Under the pieces are notes generated by a model. The model saw only the letters and a list, made by a program, of their open reading frames with translations, searched no databases and had not been told where the DNA came from. From Shinisaurus crocodilurus (Eukaryota; Chordata; Lepidosauria; Squamata; Shinisauridae), in assembly GCA_021292165.1 (NCBI GenBank), contig JAHFWL010001001.1:1658182-1722181 (forward strand): DNA of 64,000 nt, given 5' to 3'. Every line of letters begins with the position of its first letter. Position 1 is the first letter of the stretch. Below, in pieces: positions 38,447-49,598 of the stretch. The position numbers and the translations under genes are program-made.

Positions 38447-39119
38447 AGTGGAGGGGTGGTAAAACCTTCCATATCAGAGGATGGTGTCTTTCAGGCCATC
38501 TTGAACCCCAGCGCTATGTTGCTTTTGAGAAATGTGTATTTATTTAGAACATTTCACAGCTTGCAAACTTAAAGCAGAACAACTGCATTAAAAATAGCAG
38601 CAACAACAGAGAAAAGCAATGGGACGTCGTCAAGCACAAGCTGAAATAAAGACGTATTGCAATGGGTTATATAAATGAGCTTTCCCCTGGCTTGTGTCAG
38701 AATGGGCCTCTTTAAAACGAGATAACTGGAGCTCAATTGGGAATCAGGTTCCCTGATTTATATGGGTATGCTGTGCCAAGCACAAGATTGGTATGGTTTG
38801 GATCCAGCGATGGCAATTTGAAAAGCAGCCCAGTTCAGCTTGGACTGCTTCAGAGGTTGCCCAGTGTGTGTGTTTTGAGGACAATTTGTATGAAAAGATC
38901 ACACATTATAGAAGTGCCCCTAGGGGAAGAATACTACAAAACTAGGATAGGTTTGGGGGGGTGTGTGCTAAGTGCCTTTATGGTTAATTGGTAAGGTGAA
39001 TTAATAGGAATTCACCCTCCCTCCATGGTTTTGTAGGCAATTTGTATGCATAACAGAGGTGCCCCTAAGTAAAATGTCAGAAGGATTGGTTAAAGAGGTT
39101 AGAGAGTTATGATGAATAA
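38447..39119. other. Intergenic, unassigned
   Basis: Contains twofold 'acaatttgtatg...gaagtgcccctagg' and 'gcaatttgtatg...gaggtgcccctaag' blocks (38880 and 39040), a partial internal duplication about 160 bp apart. No coding signal. Confidence 0.5.
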
Positions 39120-39480
39120 AAAAACAGTGTATTAAATTGCTCAGGGGCTTGGTCCAGCCAAGGCACCTCACTTCAGATTCCAGGATGCTCAGGATAGAAC
39201 AAAGCTGCTTGTGTCAAAGATGATATACAGTTTATTGAATGATTAATATGGATGCAGAACATAAACAAGCAAAAGAAAGCTTACATTCCCCTTATCTGTG
39301 GCCGTATTGGTTCCCTGAATAGGCCAGGGGATGCTCCATTTGGCCTCCAAAGTAATTTCATACAAACAGTTTTCAGGTCTGGGTTTGTTTTACTAAGTTT
39401 CCTGCTCAATTGACAGCACCAAAGTCACAGAAACATTAAGAACTTCATCCTTGACGGAATGACACCTTATTGAGGAAATG
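39120..39480 (-). mobile_element. LTR-like segment, weak call
   Basis: The complement of 39228-39239 gives TCAATAAACTG, an AATAAA signal in an LTR-like setting. No target duplication seen. Confidence 0.3.
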
Positions 39481-39644
39481 TATGAAAGTGTACATTATAG
39501 AGCCGGGTTGGGTAACCTTTTTCCTGTTGAGGTCCGCATTGCCTTGGTCAGAACTCAGTCAGGGTCCATATTCCAGCAAAGTGGGTGATGTTTGAAACTA
39601 AGCCACGGACTGCATGCAGCCCTTTAACCGCCAGTTCCCCACCC

Positions 39645-40030
39645 CTGCAGGTCTCAGGCCCACAGGACAAAAAACCAAAATCCACAAATATGTATATGCT
39701 AATTGATATATTCTCTAAAGTCTCTCTGTGTGTGTGTCTTTCAAAGACCCTGTCTCCTAAGGACACCCCTATTTGTTAAAAAAAAAAGGGGGGGTGTATG
39801 GACAGGAGAGAGAAGAGCATTTGAATTCAGAAAAAAAAAAAAACCCAGGCAGAAAGATTCCAGGGGGGTGCAGCAAAAGGTGAAGCCCATGTGGGCAAAA
39901 AGCCAGCTAATCCATGGGGTTCAGATGCAACAGAGATCCTCAGGGCCCCTTGTTTGCTTGTTTGCTTGTTTGTTTTTTGTCCTGTGGGCCTGAGCCCCAG
40001 ATCTTTGCAGCACCAAGCACCACCCCTGAA
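39645..40030. mobile_element. Repeat family R1-related element with matching ends
   Basis: Left: 'caggtctcaggcccacagg' and 'acaaaaaacca'. Right: 'gttttttgtcctgtgggcct' and 'gagcccc...caccacccctg'. The two ends are inverted copies of one R1 end, and the middle is reverse R1. Confidence 0.6.
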
Positions 40031-40074
40031 GGGGAACTCCTGGTGCAGCTAGGTCATTCTAGAGCAGGGCTCTC

Positions 40075-40200
40075 CAACCTTGGGTCCCCAGATGTTGCTG
40101 GACTACAGCTCCCAGAATCCCTTTCCATTAGCCATGCTGGCTGGGTATACTGGGAGCTGTAGGTCAGCAACATCTGGGGACCCACAGTTGGAGAGCCCTG
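40075..40200. mobile_element. hAT palindrome family A, copy 6
   Basis: CAGGGCTCTCCAACCTTGGG to 'cagttggagagccctg'. Flanks TTCTAGAG (40067-40074) and TTCTAGAC (40201-40208), 7 of 8 identical. Confidence 0.92.
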
Positions 40201-41854
40201 TTCTAGACGCTGGACGTAATGGTCTCATGGTGTGTGTGCCCTTTAGATGGCCAGGTGCATTACTTCAGGTGTGAAGCACAAAACTAACATTTCTCTACAC
40301 CACCAACCAAACCAACCACCATTCCATGCTTTGTGACTGCTTCTACATTCCTGATATGTTCAACCGACGCTAACGACAGAACTCTTTGCCAAGCAGGATA
40401 TCAAAAGGAGATGCTCTGAGCATGTGCACCCGTGCATGTTTTGTTAAGCTCACTCAAACCACAGAACCATCAAGATGACAGGAATGCTTGTGCCGCCCAG
40501 AAGCTAAGCCCATTTACTTGGGAATATAAGCATTGTTTCGTCGTTAAAAAACGATAATATATTTTGAAAGTACAAACAGTGAAACGAGCATCTGTAATCA
40601 TTTACACGCTGGGCCAATTGCCCTCTGACTATAAAATATTTTTAAGCTAAGGAAGAAAGGATGCTGTGGGCAACCAGCATCAGCCCATGGACCCTGGCTA
40701 ATGGCAGGGAAATAGGCCACTGCTCCTGTCAGCTGCCCCTCTCCGGGTGACTAGTGTGGGGGGGGGGGGGAGCTGAGCTAACGCGGCCCTAGACTTCAGC
40801 CCTGAGGTCCAGCAATTCCCTGACTGGAAGCTAGAGCTGTCAGTCACAAAACTACATCCCTCCCCACATTCCTTTCCCTTCTCCACATACGGACATTTTC
40901 CTAATGAGAGCTTGGGGGCAAAAAAGTATCCATTGTTGCAGGTGCACCCTCTATCTCCTTCCGAATCTCCAAACTGCTCCCAAAGCATCAGGAAGAACCA
41001 GATTCACTTTAGGACGATTCCCTCTGGGGTGATTGCTTCAGTTCGGATGAATCCCAAATCTTTCCAAACAAGCTCAGTTTGGTTATTTAATATGGTGTGT
41101 CGTGTAATCAATAGCAAATGGCAAAGTTTTTCTGCAGCCTGCCCCATGTTTTTTTTTTTTTTTTTTTTAAAGGAGCAATTGTATATATCGGATGAGGAGA
41201 AAGAGGAGCTTTGGAGGCTGTGATTTCTTCAATATAAAAAAGCGCCTGCTTGAGAAACGATCCATTTTTCTTCCTTCTAGTATTAAGGTGAAAGAAATTC
41301 CTCGGAAAATAATTTGTCAAGGTCCAAGCTGATCAAAGAAGCATATAAAAAGCCTCCATTTTTTAAAAACCAAAAATAAATAAAAATGGCTAGAGAAACC
41401 CCCTCCAAGCTCAGAATGAATTGGCAATTCATTTACCCAACTGTCAAGCAGAGTAGCTCAATCCTTAACATGTCTTTAGCAGGAGCTGTTGCCAGAAGGA
41501 AGCAATTCTCTGGCCACTGTGTGTCCATGCTTGGAGCATGTTAATCATTACAGTCTCCCCGCCCAGGGGATTCAGTAAGATATGACTCAGATTTGCAAAA
41601 ACCCCATAAATCTCCCTTCTTCTTACTCAAAATGTGTGCTTTATAGCTTTTTCTTTGCCAATTGAATAAATACATAACATATCTCAGTGTGTTTGCATTT
41701 TTTTTGCTTCCCAAACGAGGCCTTTGCCTCTTTTGTGTGTGTGCAAAAGCCACAAAGAACAAATGATTATGTGATCACTACTATTTCTTGGCTGAAGGTG
41801 AAATACAGACAATCCTTTACCAACCCTTTACTCTCTGGCTCACCATCAAGAGCT
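40201..41854. other. Repeat-poor intergenic block, candidate regulatory DNA
   Basis: The longest stretch (about 1.6 kb) free of recognised transposons, apart from a G run (40757-40769) and a T run (41150-41168). It holds many A/T-rich homeodomain-type words ('tcgtgtaatcaatagcaaat', 'ataatttgtcaaggtccaag'). 40560-40600 is weakly echoed at 62700-62750. Open frames are unsupported. Confidence 0.4.
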
Positions 41855-42225
41855 ATTAGGTTGGTGGGTACTATGGACAGTAACACCAAGTGGGCCGCTC
41901 AACAAGATCTGCCACGGATGGCTTTCTCCTTGTCCCTTCAGCCAGAGCAGCTAGACTGGTGGGGACGAGGAAGAGGGCCTTTTCTGTGGCGGCCCCCGTA
42001 CTGTGGAACTCTCTCCCGAGTGACCTCCGCCATGCCCCCTCTCTGATGAGCTTCCGTCGCTCATTAAAAACCTGGTTGTTCAGGCGGGAATATTGGGTGG
42101 GTTAAGATTTTAAAATTTTTATATTGTTTTAATGTATTTTATTGCATTTATGTATTTTATTGTGTGTACATCGCCCAGGGTGGCCGGTTGCCGGCCAGAT
42201 GGGCGATAAATAAATATTAATAAAA
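41855..42225 (+). mobile_element. L2-like LINE, end of reverse transcriptase and 3' region
   Basis: The frame at about 41950-42105 reads a LINE reverse-transcriptase C-terminus (patterns R-A-F-S-V-A-A-P-V-L-W-N-S-L-P, then F-R-R-S-L-K-T-W-L-F). A 3' untranslated part follows with 'catcgcccagggtggccgg' and the tail 'gggcgataaataaatat'. Inactive. Confidence 0.82.
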
Positions 42226-42239
42226 AATAATTTAATAAA

Positions 42240-42466
42240 TATGGACAGGACTTTCTCAGTGGTGGCCCACAGCCTTGGAACTCCCTCCCCAGGGAGACAC
42301 TTCTGGCCTCATCACTGCTGGCTTAAACCCCGCCCCCAACAATCCCTGAAAACACATTTATCTCAGAGTGCATTTGATGCTTAAATCAGCTACTGCTGTG
42401 TGTATACAGTATATATTTGTATGTTCATGCTTTTATAATATTGTAAGCCAAGGTGGGTTAATTTAA

Positions 42467-42467
<1 letters not shown>
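42240..42467 (+). mobile_element. LINE 3' end, second diverged copy
   Basis: 'ggactttctcagtggtggcc', 'cacagccttggaactccctc', then AT-rich sequence to 'attgtaagccaaggtgggtt'. A relative of the previous element. Confidence 0.6.

Positions 42468-42508
<41 letters not shown>
42468..42508. repeat. (GAT)n microsatellite
   Basis: About 13 ATG/GAT units at the 3' end of the LINE. Confidence 0.95.
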
Positions 42509-42599
42509 AGGTAACTTACCATGGTGTGTACATCACCACTTGGGAAACTGGTCATTGGTATGTATCATCCTACTAGGTGGAATGGAGAAAATTATATTG

Positions 42600-43060
42600 C
42601 TTAGGACACAATCCTATGGAGATTAGCATAAGCCTCCGAACTCAGAGGCTCGTGCTCATCCAATGTCGGGCAGGAGGAGCAGTGGAGACCATCTTTGCCT
42701 TCCCGCTCCTCCCACCCTGCATTTTCGCTAGACGGCCATTTTCAGCTGTCTAGTGACAGACAGCATTTCGTTGGGGGAGGGAAGGAGGCTGGAGCGGCTT
42801 CGGCAAGCATACCTCATATCCAGGCCACTCCGGTCTCCGCCCCCTGTTCCCCCTCTCCGAGATTGCTTTCCGGACCTCAGAGAGGAGCCAGCCACGGTTC
42901 TTTCCACTCCAGCTGCAAGGGGCAGTGGCGGAGGGCGTGTGTGTGTCAGAGTTCTGATTCCCAGCTTCGAGGTTGGAGTGGTGTCTCCGACCTCGGAGCT
43001 GGGGATCGCGACTGTACTATGGCCCCTCAGACAATGTCTAGGGGCCAGTAGGATCGTTCC
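42600..43060. mobile_element. Family E element, copy 2
   Basis: 'cttaggacacaatcctatgg', 'cctccgaactcagaggctcg', 'gacggccattttcagctgtc', 'ccctctccgagattgctttc', 'ctccagctgcaaggggcag', 'gtctccgacctcggagctgg'. Open frames up to 127 codons on both strands come from its GC content and are not kept in the other copies. Confidence 0.6.
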
Positions 43061-43459
43061 CTGCTTGCTCCCTGGCTCTCTGCCTGTCAAGCAAGCAAGT
43101 GGTAGCAGTGATGGGAAGGGGGATGAAGAACAATAGCCGCTGGTGACAACGGCAGTGAGAAGGTAGATTTACTGAGGGAGGGGGGGCATTGAGGATCTCT
43201 TGTCCACGAGCCTTCAAAAACCTGGAGCCAGCCCTGTGTGTACAAATATAAAAAACATTGACTGTACAAGGTGATCATAAAGATCACAGACATAATATGC
43301 AGGAAACGTATGTGAAATATTTTGAGTACTCAGAAAATACTGATGTGTACATAAGGACTGCCAAATGACCAGGATGAAATAGCCTGGCATGCTCATGTGC
43401 CTCTAACAGCTGATTTATCCACACAGATCAGCAGTTGGCATTTTTCAGGGCATGGAGAT
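43061..43459. other. Intergenic spacer
   Basis: Nothing recognised. Confidence 0.4.
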
Positions 43460-43628
43460 ACAGGCCTGTGGCTCACGCTGGCTCAGCTTGTCTGAGCGTG
43501 GAAAGCTAAGCAGGGTCAGGCCTGGTTATTACTTGGATGGGAGACCCCTCCTCTGGTTTCCTGCATTGAGCAGGGGGTTGGACTCGATAGCCTTGTAGGC
43601 TCCTCCCAGCTCTATGATCTATGAACAC
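43460..43628 (+). mobile_element. 5S-CR1 SINE, copy 5, reference copy
   Basis: Order: 'caggcctgtggctcacgctg', 'gctcagcttgtctgagcgtg', 'gaaagctaagcagggtcagg', 'cctggttattacttggatgg' (5S rRNA-like throughout, including A box and C box), then 'ctcctctggtttcctgcatt', 'gagcagggggttggactcga', 'tagccttgtaggctcc', and tail TCTATGATCTATGAAC. So a 5S promoter drives a short RNA ending with the CR1 LINE 3' end, which would be the recognition site for CR1 reverse transcriptase (inference from known SINE-LINE pairs). Confidence 0.92.
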
Positions 43629-45306
43629 TCTATGAATGTTATCCATTGCTAATGGCTACTGGTCAAGGAGCTACTGAAGCCACAGGAGCAGGTAAAATAG
43701 TTGGCAGGTCAAATAAATGGTGTACGTGTAGTGCTGCCAGTGTGCAGTGATAAGGAGTTTTGTTTAGTGCAGGGAGCCCCTGAAGAAACATTGGGCAAGT
43801 TGGCAGGAAACAAAATGGCAGCTCTGTGATCCTGTATCACTTTTGTTGTTTGGGGGCTACTTTTGGTGCCGCCCTGTTGGGTGCCTACATCAAACCAATG
43901 GTCAATAACTACAGACAATTATAGTCTCCTTGGCTGGTACAGATATCATGAAGTAAGCCCTCTTCATGACTTCTTGTCATCTGAATCCATCCTGAAATTG
44001 TAGCAGGGCAGTAACAGAACATTAAGAAAATAAGAAAGAGTTTCTTTCTAAACATCCGTAAAATGTATTTACTAATGCAAGAATGAAATGGCATCTCAGA
44101 CAGTCCTCTTAAATCAGGGGATGGAAGAGGATTGTTCATGTTAGGGATTTTCTGGCCTTAAGTCCCTTCAAACGAGTGAAGCTGCTAAATTTTTGTGATT
44201 ACCTGGCTTGCTGGTCCAAACCCGTCCATTTGTAATTACAAAGTTATTCAGTTCAGAATTGATTGTGAACTTCGAAGCCTGTGACATAACGTAGTATAGA
44301 GATTCACCACCAAAAATAATTTTAAAAAATCAGTCATCCTGCTGCTTAGACACCCACCCACCCCAATAAAAACTACTTGGAGTAGTTTCCTTAGCTGCTT
44401 CCCTCATTGTTGTCCACCACAGCTGTGGCACTGAGCAGGTAGGTGGAGGACTCTGCGGGTCCATCTTCACCCCTGCGATGGGTGATGGCGAGTAAACAAC
44501 ACATGACATCACCACGCAAGCCAGCCAGGTGACACAACAGCCAGTCAGGAAGGGGTCACGTGGTAATGCATGATGTCAGGCCGCACTATGCGATTCCATA
44601 CTCAGCCCCCAAGATGCAACTTGATATTGCTCATGCGCAAAACCCCAGATACACGGAACGTGATTTCGTATTAAAGGAGCACTCTCATCCGAGCTCACAT
44701 GGATGAATTTGTTACTTTCTGAGTAAATAATGAATTCACTCAGGATAATTTCACCCATCACTACTTTTTTTTTTTAAAAAAATTAATTTTTAGAATGTGA
44801 ATTACACCAAACAAAACAAAAACCATATTAAAAAAAAAAAAGGAAAGGGGGAAAAAAGAAAAAAGAATAATGGATAAATGGATACATATATGGATATTTG
44901 GTCCGCTTTTTCTGAAGCTCATGCATAACCGTCTTTGCTGATAGTTGTATTACTACAGACTTATTGATACTTACGGATATACATTTCATACACATTTACT
45001 GTAAGCAATTCATTTTAATTCCTGTAAGGAAATCAATCACTACTTAAAACCCATGAGCAAGAACCAAAAGGACCATGGAGATTTCCCAGAGGATCCACAA
45101 CTAAAAAGATGTGATCCAGTGGCATAGAGAGCTGGCTAAACCTCTCTGTCATAGCCTTACTGTGAGGCCTTGGGCAAGTTGTTTTCCCTGTTGCCTCAGA
45201 TGAGGATGAGGATGACACATGGCAAACCCTGACTAATCCATGTGGCTGCATCAGAGGGAGAGGTGAGGCTGCAAAGCTCCTCCCATTGGCTTGGACCAGC
45301 TGATAT
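43629..45306. other. Intergenic, unassigned
   Basis: About 1.7 kb with no clear transposon. A T/A run at 44763-44785 and A-rich DNA at 44805-44875 may mark an old LINE tail. No coding signal. Confidence 0.45.
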
Positions 45307-45480
45307 TTCATAGATTTCATAGATCATAGAGTTGGAAGGAGCCTACAAGGCCATCGAGTCCAACCCCCTGCTCAATGCAGGAAACTAGAGGAGGGGTCTC
45401 CCATCCAAGTAATAACCAGGCTTGACCCTGCTTAGCTTTCCACGCTCAGACAAGCTGAGCCAGCATAAGCCACAGACCTG
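45307..45480 (-). mobile_element. 5S-CR1 SINE, copy 6, full length
   Basis: Complement of the same order as copy 5: 5S-like head ending at 45480, CR1 phrase, and a duplicated tail 'catagatttcatagatcata' at the left. Confidence 0.93.
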
Positions 45481-45711
45481 AACATCCATCTGTCCCAGAA
45501 TTGTCTCACGCAGTGGCCATAATGCCTGAATTTGTATGCGCCTGGAGAGGAAGCCAATATATAAATATAATAAGCAGCACAGCAAGCTTCATCCCCAGAT
45601 CTACCTGCTCGAGGGGGTTAAGAGGTGCTCCTCTGCAAGTGGGGAACACGTCTACTCCGGATGCCTCAGTTATGCCCATGGGAATCTCTCTGCGGGTGTA
45701 AATTTATTTTA
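45481..45711. other. Intergenic spacer
   Basis: Nothing recognised. Confidence 0.4.
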
Positions 45712-46575
45712 TCTATTTATTTACAGTATTTGTATACCACTCCATATCTAAGTAGATTCCAGAGCAGTGAACAATAACAAGAAAAAAAACAGATAAAAGG
45801 GGAAAAAACAATACATTGAAAACAAAGGAACATTTTGACAGCAAAGAAGGCTTCCTGGAACAAGGAGGCCTTCAGCAGGCGCTGAAAGCAGCACAATGTC
45901 GGAGCCTGCCTGACCTCCAGAGGCAGGGAGTTCCACAGAAATGGAGCCACCACACTGAAGGCTCTTCTCCTGGTGGACTCCAATCTGGCCGAAGGTCCAT
46001 GAGAAACCACCAGATGCATGCCATCTGATGACCTCAATGACCGAGCAGGTTGGTATAGGAGGAGGGGCTCTCTCAGGTAGCCTGGTCCCAAGTTGTTGTT
46101 TGGGGCTTTGTACACAAGTACCAGGACCTTAAGCTGACCCAGTAGCAAATAGGCAGCCAGTGCAGTTCCTTCAGCAAAGGCGTTGCATACTGAAGAGGGG
46201 GAGCTCCCGACAAAAGCCGAGCTGCTGCATTCTGCACAAGCTTCAGCTTCCAGAGCAGCCTTAAAGGGTAGCCCAACATTGAGCATATTGCAGTAATCCA
46301 GTCCTGAGGTTACTAGCACCTGTATCACTCTGGCCAAGCTATCCCTGTCCAGGAAAGGCCGTAGCTGGTGAACCAGTCAAAAATGGTAAAAGGTACTCCA
46401 AGCCGCCGCAGTCACTTGGGACTCCAGCGACAGTGATGGATCTAGGAGTACCCCCAGACTACAAACCTGATCTTTCAAAGGGAGTGCAACCCCACTGGCA
46501 GGAGGCCCCCAAAACAGGGTGTTCTGGGGATGGGGCAGGGGTTGGATACAAAGCCCTTCCATTCCCCAGAGAGTT
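45712..46575 (-). pseudogene. L2-like LINE reverse transcriptase, C-terminal part, broken
   Basis: On the minus strand the frame from about 46562 reads patterns S-L-G-V-L-L-D-P-S-L-S-L (reverse-transcriptase tail region), then A-R-V-I-Q-V-L-V-T-S-G-L-D-Y-C-N, Y-L-R-E-P-L-L-L, S-T-R-R-R-A-F-S-V-V-A-P and L-W-N-S-L-P. These are standard C-terminal motifs of L2/CR1-clade LINEs. The frame shifts at least twice (46073-46279 carries L-V-Q-N-A-A-A-R-L-L in another frame). The catalytic part is absent, so it is inactive. The 3' untranslated end lies at the left. Confidence 0.88.
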
Positions 46576-46775
46576 GTCTGGAGACGGTATAGTTAATTTC
46601 CCCCCAATGTTGGTTTCAATAGGCTTTTATTTAAAATATGATCCACTAAGAAGAAAGGCAAGGAAAGGCAATATCCAGCTGGATCTGCCACTTGACTCCA
46701 TCCCCCCCCCACACAAACACATAGGATTGCTAAAAAAAAAAAAACCCACATAGGATTGCTCTCTAAGTAAGTAAT
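46576..46775. other. Intergenic spacer
   Basis: A run of A at 46731-46744 and two 'cacataggattgct' phrases. Nothing else recognised. Confidence 0.4.
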
Positions 46776-47216
46776 GGACAGAGCAATCCTATGGCTACTA
46801 GACAGTCTCTAGGCAGCCATCATTTTTTTCGGATTCCCAGCTCCGAGGTCGGAAAAGAGCTCCAACCTCAGGGGATCCGCACTCGGATCCCCCTCCACCC
46901 CCTCGCAGCTGACATGGAGAGATCCATGCTGGCTGCTTCTCTGAGGTTGAGTGACCTCGGAGAAGGGATTTAGGGGGGCAGGGGGCAGCAGCGAGGGGAG
47001 GAGACTGGTGCTGCCAAGATACGATGTATCCTAGCAGAACCTCAGCCTCCTTCCCACCTCCTTTGAAGCACAGCAGTTGGACAGCCGAAACTGGCCGTCT
47101 AGCTGCTTCACAGAGCAAGAGGAGCATGGAAATGGCCTTTGCCTCCATGCTCCCTCTGCTCTGCATAGGATGCCAAGTTCGGAGGGTTATGGGCATTCCC
47201 ATAGGATTGCGCCCTC
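46776..47216. mobile_element. Family E element, copy 3, with 10-bp direct repeat flanks
   Basis: 441 bp flanked by AGTAAGTAAT at 46766-46775 and 47217-47226. Ends contain GCAATCCTATGG and CCATAGGATTGCGC as inverted repeats. Internal 'cagctccgaggtcggaaaag', 'ctgacatggagagatccatg' and 'cagccgaaactggccgtcta'. The 10-bp duplication is longer than hAT's 8. Confidence 0.75.
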
Positions 47217-47226
47217 AGTAAGTAAT

Positions 47227-48156
47227 ACCTCCACCCATTTATTTTCATAGGTTTTCCACTGAAGGCATTCCTTATTAGCTGCAATGCACCTTGGGAAAGA
47301 CAAATCATGTGAACTACAACTACCACAATGCACTGGGTGCCTCCAATCCAAGCATTTCCACTTGGGGGCTATCATTAATGCAATCTCTCCAAATTCCAGT
47401 CACATGGGAAGTCCCCACCGATAGTGGATTGCCACTAACTGAATGCAAGAGGCTGGGTCAAACACACACAAACACACAGATACAGACACACACACGTTTA
47501 CTACATCAGATAATTAAAAACTAATCAAAACCCCAGTCCACAAGGAAAGCCTCAGTGGGTCTCTGGTAGGAACACCTGGAAAAGATTTGATCAAGAAGTG
47601 GTCAGCGAAGGGATGTGATTTATGAGGAGTAAGCCTCATTTAAGTAGGAGTTCTGTGGAAATATTGCTGCTACAATTCTGGAGGGGGGAAAGCCCACGGT
47701 TATTCTTGCATTACTAGATTGTCAAGAAAAATCACTTGATATGGTTCATATATATAGGTATATATATATATATTGCTGTTGGTCCGCAAAGCCCTGTTAA
47801 CTTCAGTGGGGTTGAGTCAATATGGCACCAGGAGACTCAAGTTGCTTACTGAGGAATAACAGAGTTAAGAGTTGCAGGCCGAAGCCACATCCTCAGAATT
47901 TAGTTCTACCGAAATCAAATGTGAGTCCAATGTCCATGTCATATATTTTGGGTTGAGGAGCCAGGATATTTCATACCTTTCAGAGTGGGTGGCAGCAGAG
48001 GGGGGTGGCACATCTCAACCCACTTAGGCACTCAAAATAAAGTGCTTGGGTTCTCTCAAAGTAAAACCCACCTTTCACTGTCTGGAAAAGAGAGACTGTG
48101 AATATGAACGGTGTAGAGAAATGAACAGAGAGAGGTTCTTCTTCCTCTCTCATAAC
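47227..48156. other. Intergenic, unassigned
   Basis: CA-rich bit at 47461-47495 and TA run at 47751-47773; nothing else recognised. Confidence 0.45.
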
Positions 48157-48360
48157 CAGTGGAGGCTGGAGGCTCCAGTGTCAGCGGGGCTGTGTATCCA
48201 CTCCAGATTTTATTCCGAACTTGTAAGAAGCTATCCATGGTGTTGAATCCTACCTTCAAAATGGGTTCGGCACCATGGATAGCTCCTGAAAACTTCAGAG
48301 TAAAATATGGAGCGGATATATAGCCCCACTGACATGGGCGCCACCAGCCGCCCTCCACTG
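48157..48360. mobile_element. Foldback family C, copy 4
   Basis: CAGTGGAGGCTGGAGGCTCC to 'ccaccagccgccctccactg'. Flanks CTCATAAC and CCCGTGAC differ by three transitions only, so a worn 8-bp duplication is plausible, which supports hAT. Confidence 0.85.
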
Positions 48361-48364
48361 CCCG

Positions 48365-49235
48365 TGACACGATTCATACGGATTTGTATCGCCTAAGGAT
48401 ACGGCTAGGCTCTTTGGTAGAGTGAGACCAACCACATATGCTTGACTCTTACCTATCCTGGCTGCGTAAACCAGCCAGAGGAGGTTTAGTTGTGTGGGTG
48501 AGGGGAGTAGTGAATGCCTCCTTGGAGGAAGGTGGATGTCGTCATGCCCTACCTGGAGAAAGATTCATCACATGAAGAAGAGGAGGGGGAGAGCCAGCAT
48601 AACGGGGGCCCAGTGAGAGCCAGGCGAGGAACTAGAGGCTTCAGCGGACAGCCCTCCCCTGGAGCCGTCAGAAGAGCCACCTGGCCCCTCCCGTGCCGTG
48701 CCTGAACTCCCCCAAATGCAGGAATCAGAGCCTGAGCTAATTCATCCCTCTGAACGGCATAGGCTCAGACACAAGCTGCAAAAGAACAAAGGGAAGTTCC
48801 GGCATGGGACCTCCCTTAAAAGGAACACACTGACCTAATTAACCAGCTGTGCTGATTAATGACCAGCTATACATCGGTCGGCCCAGCTGAGGTCAGCCTG
48901 TCGCTGCAGACAACAGCGTTCTAACCTTCGTGCTTTGCCTCGTTACACCGGACCGGACAGATTCCTAGACTCTTGGCTGCTCCCTTGGACTAAGCTTTCT
49001 GACACCCCCTGACTGGCCTCGACGCTTGATACAACTGACTCCTGTTAACCGGACTCTGGAATGCCTTGACCTCGCCTCTGCTCTCTCCTGCTAAGTATAC
49101 TGGAACTCTCATGTAAGACTCTGGACTGACCTGGTTGCTCTCTTTGTTATCCCTGAAACTATTGGGGCCGTGACCGGGGCACTTGCCGGTCTGGGAGCAG
49201 GACTGTGTAGTTCCACCCAGTTGCAAGATGGCTGT
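48365..49235. mobile_element. Possible retroelement segment (LTR or untranslated leader)
   Basis: GC-rich, promoter-like block with 'taattaaccagctgtgctga' and repeated 'gactctgga' and 'ctgactggcctcgac' phrases, which I associate with reptile retroelement leaders. No coding part. Confidence 0.3.
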
Positions 49236-49490
49236 TGTGAGACCTTTGTGGACAACTACTGACCAGTCTCAGGTCTGCCATTCTCAGGCAAGCTTTTCAA
49301 GTGTATAGTGCAGATGTGCAGAATCTCAGGCCGGGGGGGGCAACTCTGGACTTCCTGGGTTCCTCAATGGCCATGCCCCTAGCCATTCCGTCTTTCTTCC
49401 AACCATTGATAGCTCTTGTGCAGTTTTCCCCCATTCTAAAAGGTTGAAATGCTTCTCCCAAGATTTGGTTACAGGCAGTAAGAGCTTTAA
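49236..49490. other. Intergenic, dispersed repeat
   Basis: 'gcagaatctcaggccgg', 'ttttcccccattctaaaagg', 'ttgaaatgcttctcccaaga' echo 29730-29930 in order, so this is an interspersed repeat without a name. Confidence 0.45.
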
Positions 49491-49598
49491 ACGCTGGCTC
49501 AGCTTGTCTGAGTGAGGAAAGCTAAGCAGGGTCAGGCCTGGTTATTACTTGGATGGGAGACCCCTTCCAACTCTATGATCTATGAATCTATGAATCTA
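49491..49598 (+). mobile_element. 5S-CR1 SINE, copy 7, internally deleted
   Basis: The head 'acgctggctcagcttgtctg', 'gaaagctaagcagggtcagg', 'ggttattacttggatgggag' joins directly to 'accccttccaactctatgat', so the 'gcattgagcaggggg' part is missing. Either a deletion or a shorter subfamily. Confidence 0.88.

Noticed and set aside
42695..43136. Overlapping 118-127 codon frames on both strands
   Set aside because: They lie in GC-rich family E; other copies of the family do not keep the frames and no domain is recognisable.
45712..46575. Active LINE
   Set aside because: Frameshifts and absence of the catalytic part of reverse transcriptase and of the endonuclease.
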